Below, one piece after another: positions 10,365-21,200 of a DNA stretch of 64,000 nucleotides. The first letter of the stretch is position 1, and every line of letters starts with the position of its first letter. Source of the DNA: Casuarina equisetifolia (taxonomy: Eukaryota; Streptophyta; Magnoliopsida; Fagales; Casuarinaceae); assembly GCA_028551475.1 (NCBI GenBank), contig CM052359.1, forward strand, positions 5,643,583 to 5,707,582, read 5' to 3'. Both the position numbers and the translations under genes were made by a program. The notes under the pieces are model-generated. The model searched no databases. It was given only the letters and a program-made list of their open reading frames with translations, and was not told the origin of the DNA.

Positions 10365-13300
10365 ACAATATGTCCAAGTTGGCTTCATCCAAATCTCACA
10401 AATGTTTGTCTACTTTTTCCTTAATTAAATTTTCCAAAAGTTTGTCCTTTGTTTAATGACTTTGTAGCCACTTTTATCTGATTGAGTTCCCATCCTTTTT
10501 TGCATTTCATCTTAATGGTATTGACCTAACTCTTCATATAGTTTTAAGTACTTATGAGTAAGGAAGAAAAAAGAAACATAATTATGTGATTTCTTTACAA
10601 TATGATTTCAAATTAAGAAACAAGCAATTACCATACCAAAAATTACAAATGAAATATTTAACTTGTGCATTGCAAGAATAAAAAGAAAAAGAAAAAGAAA
10701 AGATACATGTGAGGGTCACAATGAAGAGAGTGAGACTACAATATGTAGATACACCGAAAAGAAAAAAAGGATTCAATGCTAGTGGTAGAGAAGTAAATGG
10801 CTACCGATCATAATAATGACGCTGAAAATTTTAAGCAAGAGCATGTCTTTGTAACAACAAGCTACGCTCATCCTAACCTTTTTTGAAACTCATAGTGGCA
10901 GAGAAGTATTAGTGGCAGAGAAGTGAATGGCTACCATTCATAATGATGAATTTGAAACTCTATAAAAAAAAAAAAAAGCATGTCTATGTAACAACAAGCT
11001 GACATCATCGAATTTCCAAAAACTTTAGCTTTATTGACCTTATCCAAATTTTGCAAAAGTTTGTCTAATTTGTCCTCATCCGAATTTTGGAAAAGGTTGT
11101 CCTTTGCCTAATGATTATGTCGCCACTTTTGTTTGATTGAGTTCCCATCCTTTTTGGCTCTTAATCTTCACTGTGTTGATCTAACTCTTTGTATAGTTTC
11201 AAGTACTTATGAATAGGGAAGAAAATAGAAATATAATTATGAAATTTCTTTGTATTATAATCTCAAATTAAGAAACAAGAAATTATCATACCAAAAACAA
11301 AAAATGGAAAATTTAACTTGCACATTGGTTACAAGTGAGGGTTAGATTGAAGAGAGTGGCTCAACAAAATATAGGTACTCTAAAAAAACAAAAAACATTC
11401 AATGCAAGTGCAAGAAAAATGAAAGACTACTGATCATAACAATGACGCTATAACTCATAGGCAAAAGCATGCTTCCATAAAAACAAACTATTTGATTGAG
11501 TTCCATCATTCATTGTACTTGATCTTCAGGGTGTTGACGTAACTCATCATAGAGGTTCAAGTACTTACGAAAAAGGAAGGAAATGGAAACATACCTATGT
11601 GATTTCGTTGTAGTATGATCTCAAACTCAGAAACAAGCAATTTCTATTCCAACCAAGCCGGATCTGGTGTATCATAAGGGAAAATAACTAATAAATGTTT
11701 AACTTGTGCATTGAATTCAAGTGCCAATAAAATAAGATGATACAAGTGCACGTTAGGGTGGGACTACAATATGTAGATACACCAAAAAAGCAAAAAGAAA
11801 AAAAAAAGGGTTCACTACTAGTGGTAGAGAAGTGAATGGCTACTGATTATAATGACAATGTTGAAACGCATAACGAAGAGCATGCCTCTGTAACAACAAG
11901 CTGGCCTCATCCAAATTTAGCAAAAGTTTGTCTAATCTCTCCTTATCTGAATTTTGCAAAAGTTTGTCCTTTGTTTGTTGACTTTGTCACCATTTCTATT
12001 TGATTGAGTTTCTATCTTTCTTTGCACTTGATCTTGATGGTGTTGATCTAACTCTTCATATAATTTCAAGTACTTATGAATTTGGAAGAAAAGAAAGACA
12101 TAATTATATGATTTCTTTGTAATATGATTTGAAATTAAGAAACAAGCAATTACCATATTGAAAATAACAAATGAAATGTTTAATTTGTGCATTGAATACA
12201 AGTGCAAAAAGAAGAAGATAAATGTGTGGCTCACAATGAAGAGAGTAAGAAAACAAGATGTAGAGACGCCAGAAAAAAAAAATGATTCAATGCTAGTGGC
12301 AGAAAAGTGAATGGCTACCAATCATAATGATGATGCTAAAACTCATAAGCAAGAGCATGCCTCCATAACGAGAAGCTGATTTCATCCAAATTTTGCAAAA
12401 GTTTGTCCATGCTGGCCTCATCCAAATTTCTCAAAAGTTTGTCTAATATTTCCTCATTGAATTTTGAAAAGTTAGTCCTTTGTCTACGCCACTTCTATTT
12501 GATTGAGTTTCCATCCTTCTTTGCACTTGATCTTCCTAATTTTGAACTAACTCTTGGTATAAGTTCAAATACTTATAAATAAATAAGACAAGGGAAACAT
12601 AATTAAGTGTCTTTATATTATGATTTCAAAATAAAAAATAAGCAATTACCGTACCAAAAATAACAAATGAAATGTTTAACTTGTGCATTGGATACAAGAG
12701 CCAAAAAAAAAAAAAAAGAATAAGATACATGTGTGGGTTACAATGAAGAGAACAAGACTATAATATGTAGATACACCAAAAAAAGAAAAAGAAAAAAAAT
12801 GATTCAAGGCTAGTGCTAGAGAATTAAATGACTACCAATCATAATGACGACATTGAAACTCATAAGTAAGAACATGCCTTCGTAACAACAAGCTAGCCCA
12901 TCCTAATTTTACAAAGTCTTGTCCAAGCTAGCCTCGTCTAAATTTTACAAAAGTTTCTCCAATCTGACCTCATCCAAAATTCACAAAATTTTGTCCTTTG
13001 TCTATACATTATGTCGCCTTTTTGTTTGATTGAGTTCTCATCCTTCTTTGCACTTGATCTTCATGGTGTTGATCTAACTTTACATATAGTTTAAAGTACT
13101 TACAAATAAAAAGGAAAAGTGAAACATTGTTATGTGATTTCTTTGTAGTATGATCTCAAATTAAGAAACAGGCAATTCCCATATTAAAAATAACTAATCA
13201 AATTTTAACTTATGCATTGGATACAAGTTCAAAGAAAAAAAAAATGATGCAAGTGCACGTTAGAGTGAGACTACAATATGCAGACTCATTGAGAAAAGAA

Positions 13301-13790
13301 AAAAAAAAAGGAAAGGAAAAATAAGGTTCATTATAAATGGCAAAAAAGTGAATGGCTACTGATTATAATGATGGCGTTGAAACTCATAAGCAAGAGCAAG
13401 CCTCCGTAACAACAAGTTAACCTCATCCAATTTTTGCAAATGATTGTCCAAATTGGTCTCATTCAAATTTTGTAAAAGTTTGTCTAATATGTACTTATTC
13501 AAATTTTGAAAAGTTTTTCATTTGTCTATTGACTTTGTTGCCACTCTATTTGATTGAGTTCCTATCCTTCTTTACACTTAATCTTTCTATGTTGATCTAA
13601 CTCTTTGTATAGTTTACTTATGAAAAAGAAAGAAAAGGGAAACATAACTATGTGATTTCTTTGTAGTTTGATCTCAAATTAAGAAACAAGTAATTACCAT
13701 ATTGAAAATAACAAATAGAATGTTTAACTTATGCATTAAATACATGTAGCCAAAAAAGAAAAGAAAAGAAAAAGAATGGTGAATTCTTCA
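10365..13790. repeat. Tandem array, ~500-530 bp unit, about seven copies
   Basis: The landmark 'gattgagtt' falls near 10,480, 11,134, 11,493, 12,001, 12,500, 13,028 and 13,551, giving spacings of 654, 359, 508, 499, 528 and 523 bases. Each unit repeats the same order. 'caagctggcctcatcc' with short internal repeats ending 'gcaaaagtttgtcc' comes first, then the landmark and 'cttgatcttcatggtgttg'. 'gatttctttgtaatatgat', 'gaaacaagcaattaccat', a poly-purine run and 'gtagagaagtgaatggctac' follow. There is no conserved open frame across units, so it behaves as non-coding tandem DNA. The first two spacings show a duplicated and a deleted unit. Confidence 0.85.
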
Positions 13791-13853
13791 TATTCCATTG
13801 TGGAAGACACAATGAAATTTGATAAGTGAGATTTTGAGTAAGTGATTACATAA

Positions 13854-14089
13854 TGTTGGAGATACGTGGTTAATATGGTTATTACCGTTTCTATTTTTGT
13901 CCATGTAGCATGGGTATCTTTGTATTTTAGGAAATATGTTTATAGTCATATTCTGTAGTATTTCTTTCTATTATAAATGTACATAAATTACATTATGAAT
14001 AGGCCTACTATGTTCTAGGTCTAAGTACAAAAATGCAAAATTCATTTCCCAATTCTTTGTGTTTTCTTCTAGTTTATTATTTTTTGTCA
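13854..14089 (+). repeat. 5' LTR of the copia element
   Basis: 236 bases, TG...CA ends, same length as its partner at 16,011-16,246. Confidence 0.9.
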
Positions 14090-14619
14090 TGGTATCTAGA
14101 GCAAGTTATGACCTAGTCTAGCTTTCGCATTCTTTCCTAGCACTTTTTTTTCCTAGCTTGTTTTTTTTTTGTGGGATTCCAATATACCTATAAAACAATG
14201 TTAGACCCTTTCGGCATGGAAATATGTTTCTTTTACCAGAAACACAAAACACTTTTTTATCCCCATATAACCTTTTTTATGTTTCTCTCTTGATGGCCAA
14301 CAATAATCCCATTGAGACGATCACTAACCCAACCAACCCCATTGTTGAAGATCTAGTAGATTCTTCCTTTGATTCGGGTTTTACACTAAACCCCACCATT
14401 ACCCATGGATCGACCATTCTTTCCTCAACTGTTCAGTGGGTCTCCATTCCCATTTTGCCCGACAACACTTTTCCATCTTGGTGGACTTCGGTAAACCCAT
14501 CCCTCTTTGGTTCTATCCTTTCAAGCCCAACTTTACCAAACACCAGTCCAACATCACTCATAAGCCAAGCCCCCATTTCACCCATGAGCTAGGAACCCGT
14601 CCCACCCACAAGAGCACTA

Positions 14620-15990
14620 TAAGGCTCATCTCGTGGCTAAGGGCTTCATTCAAAAGGAAGGCTTTAACTATCATGAAACATTTTCTTATGTTGCTAAATA
14701 TGTCATTATCCCTTCCTTTCTTGCTATTATAGCCTTTCGGGATTGGCCACTCCACCAAATAGACATCTATAATGCTTTTCTCCATGGTGATTTGGATGAG
14801 AAAATCTATATAGACCTTCCACAAGGTTTATGTAGCCAAGGGGAGTCACACATATGTAGTCTTCGTAAATCATTGTATGGACTCAAGCAGGCATCTCGAC
14901 AGTGGTATACAAAATTCACTCAAGCATTATTAGTGGCTAGATTCAAACAATCACGCCATGATTATGTCTTATTTACTTGGAAATGAGGTAAATCATCGAT
15001 TTATTTACTAATCTATGTGGATGATATCTTGATCATAGGCAGTGATGAAACTGATGTCAAAGAATTCAAGCAATATTTACACTTTACCTTTCACATTAAG
15101 GATTTGGGTTCTCTAAAATATATCCTTGGTATTAAGATAGCATGCTCAGAGAAAGGGATTTCTCTAAGCTAACACAAATTTGTTTTGGAAATCATTTCAA
15201 AGACAAGACTATTTGGTTGCAAATTGATTATTATTCCAATTGATTAGAATTCAAAATTGACAACAATTGAGTATGATGTTGGGATGTCACCTCTAGATGA
15301 AGACCATTTACTCAAGGATTCATCTAAGTATAAGCGATTGGTGGGAAAACTCATTTACCTTACTATGACTAGGCCAGATATTTGTTACATTGTTTAGATT
15401 CTTAGCCAGTTCATTCAGGAGCCAAAGCAATAACATATGAATGCAACACTGAAGGTTGTCAAGTACTTGGAAGGATGCACAAGATTGGGTATACTTTTGG
15501 CTAAAGACTTTAACTTAGAGATGACGGCTTATTGTGACTCAGATTACATTACTTGCCCAATGTCAAGAAAATGCATTATAGGCTTTTATGTAAAATTAGG
15601 TAGCTCCACGTTATCATGGAAAACCAAGAAACAATCGACTGTTTCATTATCATCAACAGAGCCAGAATATCGAGTAATGGTTCAAACTGTTTGCAAGGTA
15701 GTCTAAATGCGGGGTTTGCTTCGATATCTCAGATTATGAATAAAAAGACCAATTACCTTATTTTGCAACAACAATGTTGCACTTAAACTTGCAGCGAATC
15801 CGATGGTACACGAGAGGACGACACACATAAAAGTTTATTGTAATTTTACAAGAGACAAGATTAAAGAAAGTATAATCAAGAGTAAAGGGATAAAGACTTC
15901 AGAATAGCCTATAGATATTTTCACCAAACCCTTATGTCAAAAGCAACATATGTATCTACTAAACATGCTTGGCACCTTGGACATATACAA
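14620..15990 (+). pseudogene. Copia reverse transcriptase and RNase H, broken
   Basis: The frame opens as KAHLVAKGFIQKEGFNYHET and runs through the copia RT block ('NAFLHGDLDEKIY', 'SLYGLKQASRQWY'). The catalytic Tyr-Val-Asp-Asp is intact at 15,014-15,025. The RNase H segment with 'YCDSDYITCPMSRKCIIGFY' and 'SLSSTEPEY' lies at about 15,520-15,670. Stops interrupt it at about 14,984, 15,170, 15,245, 15,395 and 15,705, so no full enzyme can be made. The C-terminal copia motif 'DIFTKPL' is still readable near 15,920. Confidence 0.88.
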
Positions 15991-16010
15991 GCCATCAGCT
16001 TAAGGGGGAG

Positions 16011-16246
16011 TGTTGGAGATACATGGTTAATATTGTTATTACCATTTCTATTCCTTTCCATGTAGCGTGGGTATCTTTGTATTTTGGGACATATGTTTAT
16101 AGTCATATTTAGTAGTATTTCTTTCTATTATAGATGTATAAAAATTGCATTATAAATAAGTCTACTATGTTCTAGGTCTAAGTACATAAATACAAAATTC
16201 CTTTCCCAATTCTTTGTATCTTCTTCTGGTTTACTATTTTTTGTCA
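16011..16246 (+). repeat. 3' LTR of the copia element
   Basis: 236 bases, directly after the polypurine tract and directly before the second CATAA. Confidence 0.9.
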
Positions 16247-16251
16247 CATAA

Positions 16252-17990
16252 GCTTCTTTTGTCCAAAGAAATGATTCATTGAAATAATGACTCACCATTG
16301 ATATTGACATATCCGAGATTCCAAATGTTTGGGAGTTCCTTTATTCAATCCTTTTTCCTTCTTGTTTCTGGATATCTCATTCATACATATCTTATTGTTG
16401 TTTCTTAAGCCTACAATGAGTTACAAATAGAGTTTGAAAAGGTTAAATCTTTGATGATTTCATCATACACGATTGAGTCCTTCTACTTCTCTTATTAGAT
16501 CTCGATTTTCTTCTCTTGCCACCACAATCCCTAGTCCTTGACTCCTAGTTTTTAGATTTTGGAACAACCCATCACTTTGTGAACAATACTTCACAACTAT
16601 TTATTTCCTATCCATATTTAGGATTACAGTAGGTTAGTAGGTAACCGATCTAGCCTTTCCGTCAAATTCCTTTTGCATGTATAATGTTCTTTTGATATAT
16701 CTAGAATCTGAATTACAAAAAAAAAAAAGGTCAGATTTATCGGCTAACCTTTTTTGGTGCTAGCTAAACTATGGAGGACTCGTGCCAAAGGTTGGGTATG
16801 TCATTATTTTTTAGGATGAAAAAATTCATTGGCAATTATGAGTTTACTCCATGTAAATATGCAAATTAACAAAGTTAATGAAAGTTGAATCTAAAATTGA
16901 TTTTGAATTGAAATGAGTATTAAATTGGTATTATGAATTAGTTTAATGGTTGTATATTTAAATTCAAATAAATATCATTCCTTATTTATAAATAGGGTTG
17001 TTTGGGTACATTAAAAGTAACGTAAAAAAATAAAATAAAAAAATATTTTGTAAACATTTATTCTTTCCTTTGACTGCCTTTAATTTATGTTTTTTTTTTT
17101 TATAAATACAAGAAGTCAAGGATTGTGAAGAGTATAATGTTTAAAGTTAGTTTTAGTCATAGTATCAACTATGATATAGTATTGCATTGCATACACTAAT
17201 GAGCCCCAAACGATCACATAAAATCAAGAATATCAAAATGAAGGATGGCGTTGATATTGGCTTGACCAAACTTCTTTAAAAATAAAAATACATATTTTTG
17301 AAAAAGCTTTGTATGGTGGGAATAACATTATGATTTAATAATACTCCAATAGAAAATTTCTAATGAAGCACTTTAAAAATTTATTTTTCTTTCAATGTTT
17401 CATGAAGCGAGGTTTTGTGTTTGTCTTAGATTTGTTGTCCCCTTCAAGAGAGATACAATTCTTGGGTCATGCTTAATATATGTGTTTGTCTTTTCATCTT
17501 ATGAACTAATTTTAGATTAAATTTTAGCTTTCTTCCATAGCATCAAGTTCATGACGGAAGTCTATCTTGAGCTCTTTTAGCAAGGGATTATTAGGGACAA
17601 TTATCCTACATTATAGAAATAGATCATTGAGTCAGATTTAAAATAGGAATTTTTATCCCCAAATTCATGGACTAATATTACACATGTCCAAGTGTTCTCT
17701 ATATTAGAACCCATTTGTATATCCATTAGTCTAAGTTTAAGAATTATCCAAAGCCTCTAAGTAAGGATTGTCAATGTTCAACAAAATAGAAGGGAAATCA
17801 ACCAGACCAAATGGGCGTCAATACCGGGTCTCCGGCGGAAGCAACACGGTCTTTTTGGCTTACGGAGCTATTTTGACCAGGAAATAAGGGAAAAAGGTAT
17901 TAGCCCTCGACGCGGGCGAGCTTAAACCCGTCCCAAATCAGTCAAGTCACATCAGCAGATGTTATCTCAAGCGTTCGGTTATATTACAAT
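16252..17990. other. AT-rich spacer, no gene recognised
   Basis: I see no exon-like or transposon coding sequence on either strand. From about 17,800 G+C content rises towards the RabGAP start, as expected for its promoter region. Confidence 0.5.
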
Positions 17991-18012
17991 TACGGTGTGA
18001 ATCTGGGCCCTC

Positions 18013-18260
18013 TATATTATACGGATCACGAAGAATGGACGGCTCATATTCCTTACTACGTCCCACGTTTCCACAAGATAGCGTAACTACCCGAAACTGA
18101 GCGTCTTCCTTCTTGCCTTCCTGGGACCCACTTGTCCCTCTCGCTTTCGTCTACACGCACTTGAAACCCCGCCCTTTGCCTTCGTGTCGAAGAAAAAGCA
18201 TCTCTCTTTCCGTCCTCTCTCTCTCTCGCTCTCTCTCTTCCCGAGCGACGATCCTTGGCC
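18013..18260 (+). promoter_or_regulatory. Putative core promoter and CT-rich leader of the RabGAP gene
   Basis: A TATA-like run (tatattata) lies at 18,013-18,021, about 240 bases before the ATG. The leader is rich in CT (ctctctctctctcgctctctctc, about 18,214-18,238), a common feature of plant 5' leaders (Y patch). No start site can be proved from sequence. Confidence 0.35.
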
Positions 18261-21200
18261 ATGCAAGAAACTGAGCTGCACGATTTGTCCGACGATGCGG
18301 ATTATGCTGCATCACAGCTGCAAGTAAGAATCGCATCCAATCTGATTCCCGCTACCAAGTTCTTTGATTACTTTTTACTGCTTTGGTTTTATCGAAAACA
18401 CAGTTGATCAGGGATTTAGGATTTAGCTGATTGATCAAATGGAGAATTGCGTAATCCTTGAGTTTGACTGAGGTTTTTGCATATTGAATTGGGTTCCAGG
18501 GTTCTGCAAGCATGATGCGAAATGATAGTAGCAAACGGAGCTCGTCGAACGAGCCCGACGGTGCTGAACTTGTTTACCAGAAGGATAATGTGACCATTCA
18601 CCCGACGCAGTTCGCTTCCGAGAGGATCAGTGGGCGATTGAAGTTGATTAAGCAAGGCTGTTCTCTCTTCATGGTAATTAGTGCATGTTTTGTTTGTGCT
18701 TCAGTAGTATGCCACAGTTTTATTGATCTTTAAGCCTTTTTTTTTTAATCCTCTATATATGTAATCTTTGTAATTCTAGACGTGGATTCCGTACAAGGGT
18801 CAAAGCTCAAATGCGAAGCTCTGTGAGAAAGGTTGTTTCATTGAATTTTAATTTGTTAGGTTTTGTGCGTGGGAGATAATGAATAATTGATGAATTTATT
18901 GTTGCTTGATTTTTTCAAACAGATAGGAATCTCTATACAATTAGGGCGGTGCCTTTCACGGAGGTGCGGTCCATTCGAAGGCACACCCCTGCACTTGGGT
19001 GGCAGTACATTATCGTTGTGTTGTCGTCAGGTAAAACAATTACACTTGATTTTGTTTCTAAGGTCTGAGATTTGTGATGATGAAAGTAGTTTGGACATAT
19101 GCTTTTACCAGATCTCAATGTATGGATTTGTACAGTGGGTTTTGTGGACTTTTGATAGAGTGCACCCTATGAACATAATCCTCATAACAAAAAGATGTCT
19201 AATGCAAACTATTTTAATGCTTTTGAAACGTTTAAACTGGAAACGGATTCTAAGATCTTTGATACCAAAGATTCTGAGATAAAAAATGTGTATGGAATGT
19301 TTGGAGGAACAAGAAAGCTTAAATTGCTCCGTATCTCTATGCTCAATTTAGAGAATTGTTTTGGTTCAATTTTTCATTATCATTTTTTGCACCTTTTTAG
19401 GTAGTTCTGTGTTTTCAGATCTTAAGCTTGCGCGACAGTCATGTAAGGCCCAATTTTCATGCCATTTTGGGTGAATTTAATGCTCTGTAATGATTTCCTA
19501 CTAGGCGCCTCTTTTGGTTGGTTTATCCTTTAGTAATTGAAAGAAACTCTTCTCTTCTATGCTGCATCACCCAATAGATTTTCTCTCATCTATTTCTATT
19601 AAGTATGAATGGAAGCCTTTTGCAGGACTTGCTTATCCTCCTATGTACTTCTACAATGGAGGAGTCAAAGAGTTTCTTGGTGCAATAAAGCAACATGTTT
19701 TTCTCGTGAGGTTGGTTACTGTTTATGTGTCTTATTTGTATTCTTTTTATTTTATGTCCTATATAGTTATTTGGCTGCCTCATGCTATCCCTGGAAATTT
19801 ATTGGCCGAATGAGGTCCAAAATACTTGCATAAAGCAATTTCCAATTTTTCATTTGAAACCTTTAAGAAATATAAATGAGGACAAATATGATGATATGAT
19901 GCAAACATTGAAGGGTTGCTTTTTGGTACAAATAATGTACTCTTATTACAACAACCATTATCTATACTTATGGCCATTTTTAGCTTCTGGTGTTATAACT
20001 ATATCTTGTGCCAGTTCTAAGCTTCTCTTCATCAATACCCAGGTCTGCAGAAGATGCAAATGTGTTTATTGTGAATGATTTTGAAAATCCTCTCCAGGTG
20101 CACATTCTACTGATTTTACTTATTTGATTGGTTTTCTGGTAGAATTACTACTACTTTTCATTCATCAGTTTATGCATAACGTTCTTTGGCAATGACACTA
20201 ACTTTTGATAATAAAAGATTCTTACAAGTGGAAAATAGGTTTGTCTATTTGTTGTAGTATATCTTGCTCTAGAATCAAATGTTGGATATGCTAACATGTG
20301 TTCACTTAATTTGTTTATTCATTTTTCTGTTTGCATATATAGTACAGGACCTAAAATAATCCCACTATTGATCTCTGTTTTCTAAGGTCTGACCTATTTT
20401 TTATCATATACATTTCATTGTGTGTTGATATGATCATTCTTTCATTATGGAACGTGAAACAGCAAACTGTTGTGGTTTATCATGTTTTTCAATTTCCTAC
20501 ACAGAGAATGCTGTCCTCTTTGGAGCTGCCTAGGGCTGTTTCTGTTGTTAGTGAGCCATCTGCGTCCCTTCCAGTTGGTGGTTCTTCTTTAAATGATAAC
20601 CAAGAGAGAACTGATGTGGTGGTTGGCACTTCCAGTACTGCTCAGTATAATGTGAAGCAAAGGCAAAAAGTTCAGGATCCTGGCCGAGATCTCTCAATTC
20701 AAGTCTTGGAAAAATTCTCTCTAGTGACCAAATTTGCCCGAGAAACAACTTCACAACTCTTTCGTGAAAATCAAGGTAATGGATATGGTGCAATTGAAAG
20801 GAGAAGCCATCGCCAGTTTTCCCCTGAAAGCCCTCAAAAAGAATCTGATCTTGCTGAAGAAGTTACTAATGGAAGCCTTGTAGCCTCAGATCCTTTGGAG
20901 GTATCTTTTTGTTGAATTTGTGGCTTCTTCTTTGAAAAAAAAAAGTTTCAGAAAAAAGTTTGTTAAGAAAACTTGTTGCCCTTAATGAAATTTCATTTTT
21001 GTACTATATCCCCCCTTTATATTTTGACAATCCAATGTGATTTCTGATATCTTAATCCTCCAGATGTTAAATAGGGCATGTGTATAGAAGCATTGTCACC
21101 AAATTAGTAGTATTTTTGTCAAGTGGATCTCTTTCTAGATAATGTGGTCTTACACTTGGAAATCATGTGCATCATATTTCTTTATCCAACCAAATCTGTT

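Larger units (their letters stand above)
13849..16251 (+). mobile_element. Ty1/copia element with both LTRs, internal deletion
   Basis: Two LTRs of 236 bases (13,854-14,089 and 16,011-16,246) begin TGTTGGAGATAC and end TTGTCA. They are flanked by the 5-base duplication CATAA (13,849-13,853 and 16,247-16,251). A primer-binding site resembling tggtatc-agagc (initiator tRNA-Met type, with one inserted base) follows the left LTR at 14,090. A polypurine tract, taagggggag, precedes the right LTR. The interior is only 1.92 kb: a short N-terminal segment (14,224-14,592) runs straight into the reverse transcriptase, so gag, protease and integrase are missing. By hand the LTRs differ at about 25 of 236 sites, so the insertion is old. 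Confidence 0.92.

Noticed and set aside
11932..12321. 129-codon minus-strand frame in the tandem array
   Set aside because: The frame is not kept in the other repeat units, so selection for a protein is absent.
18056..18336. Three overlapping minus-strand frames rich in Arg, Glu and Lys
   Set aside because: They are shadows of the CT-rich RabGAP leader and exon 1.
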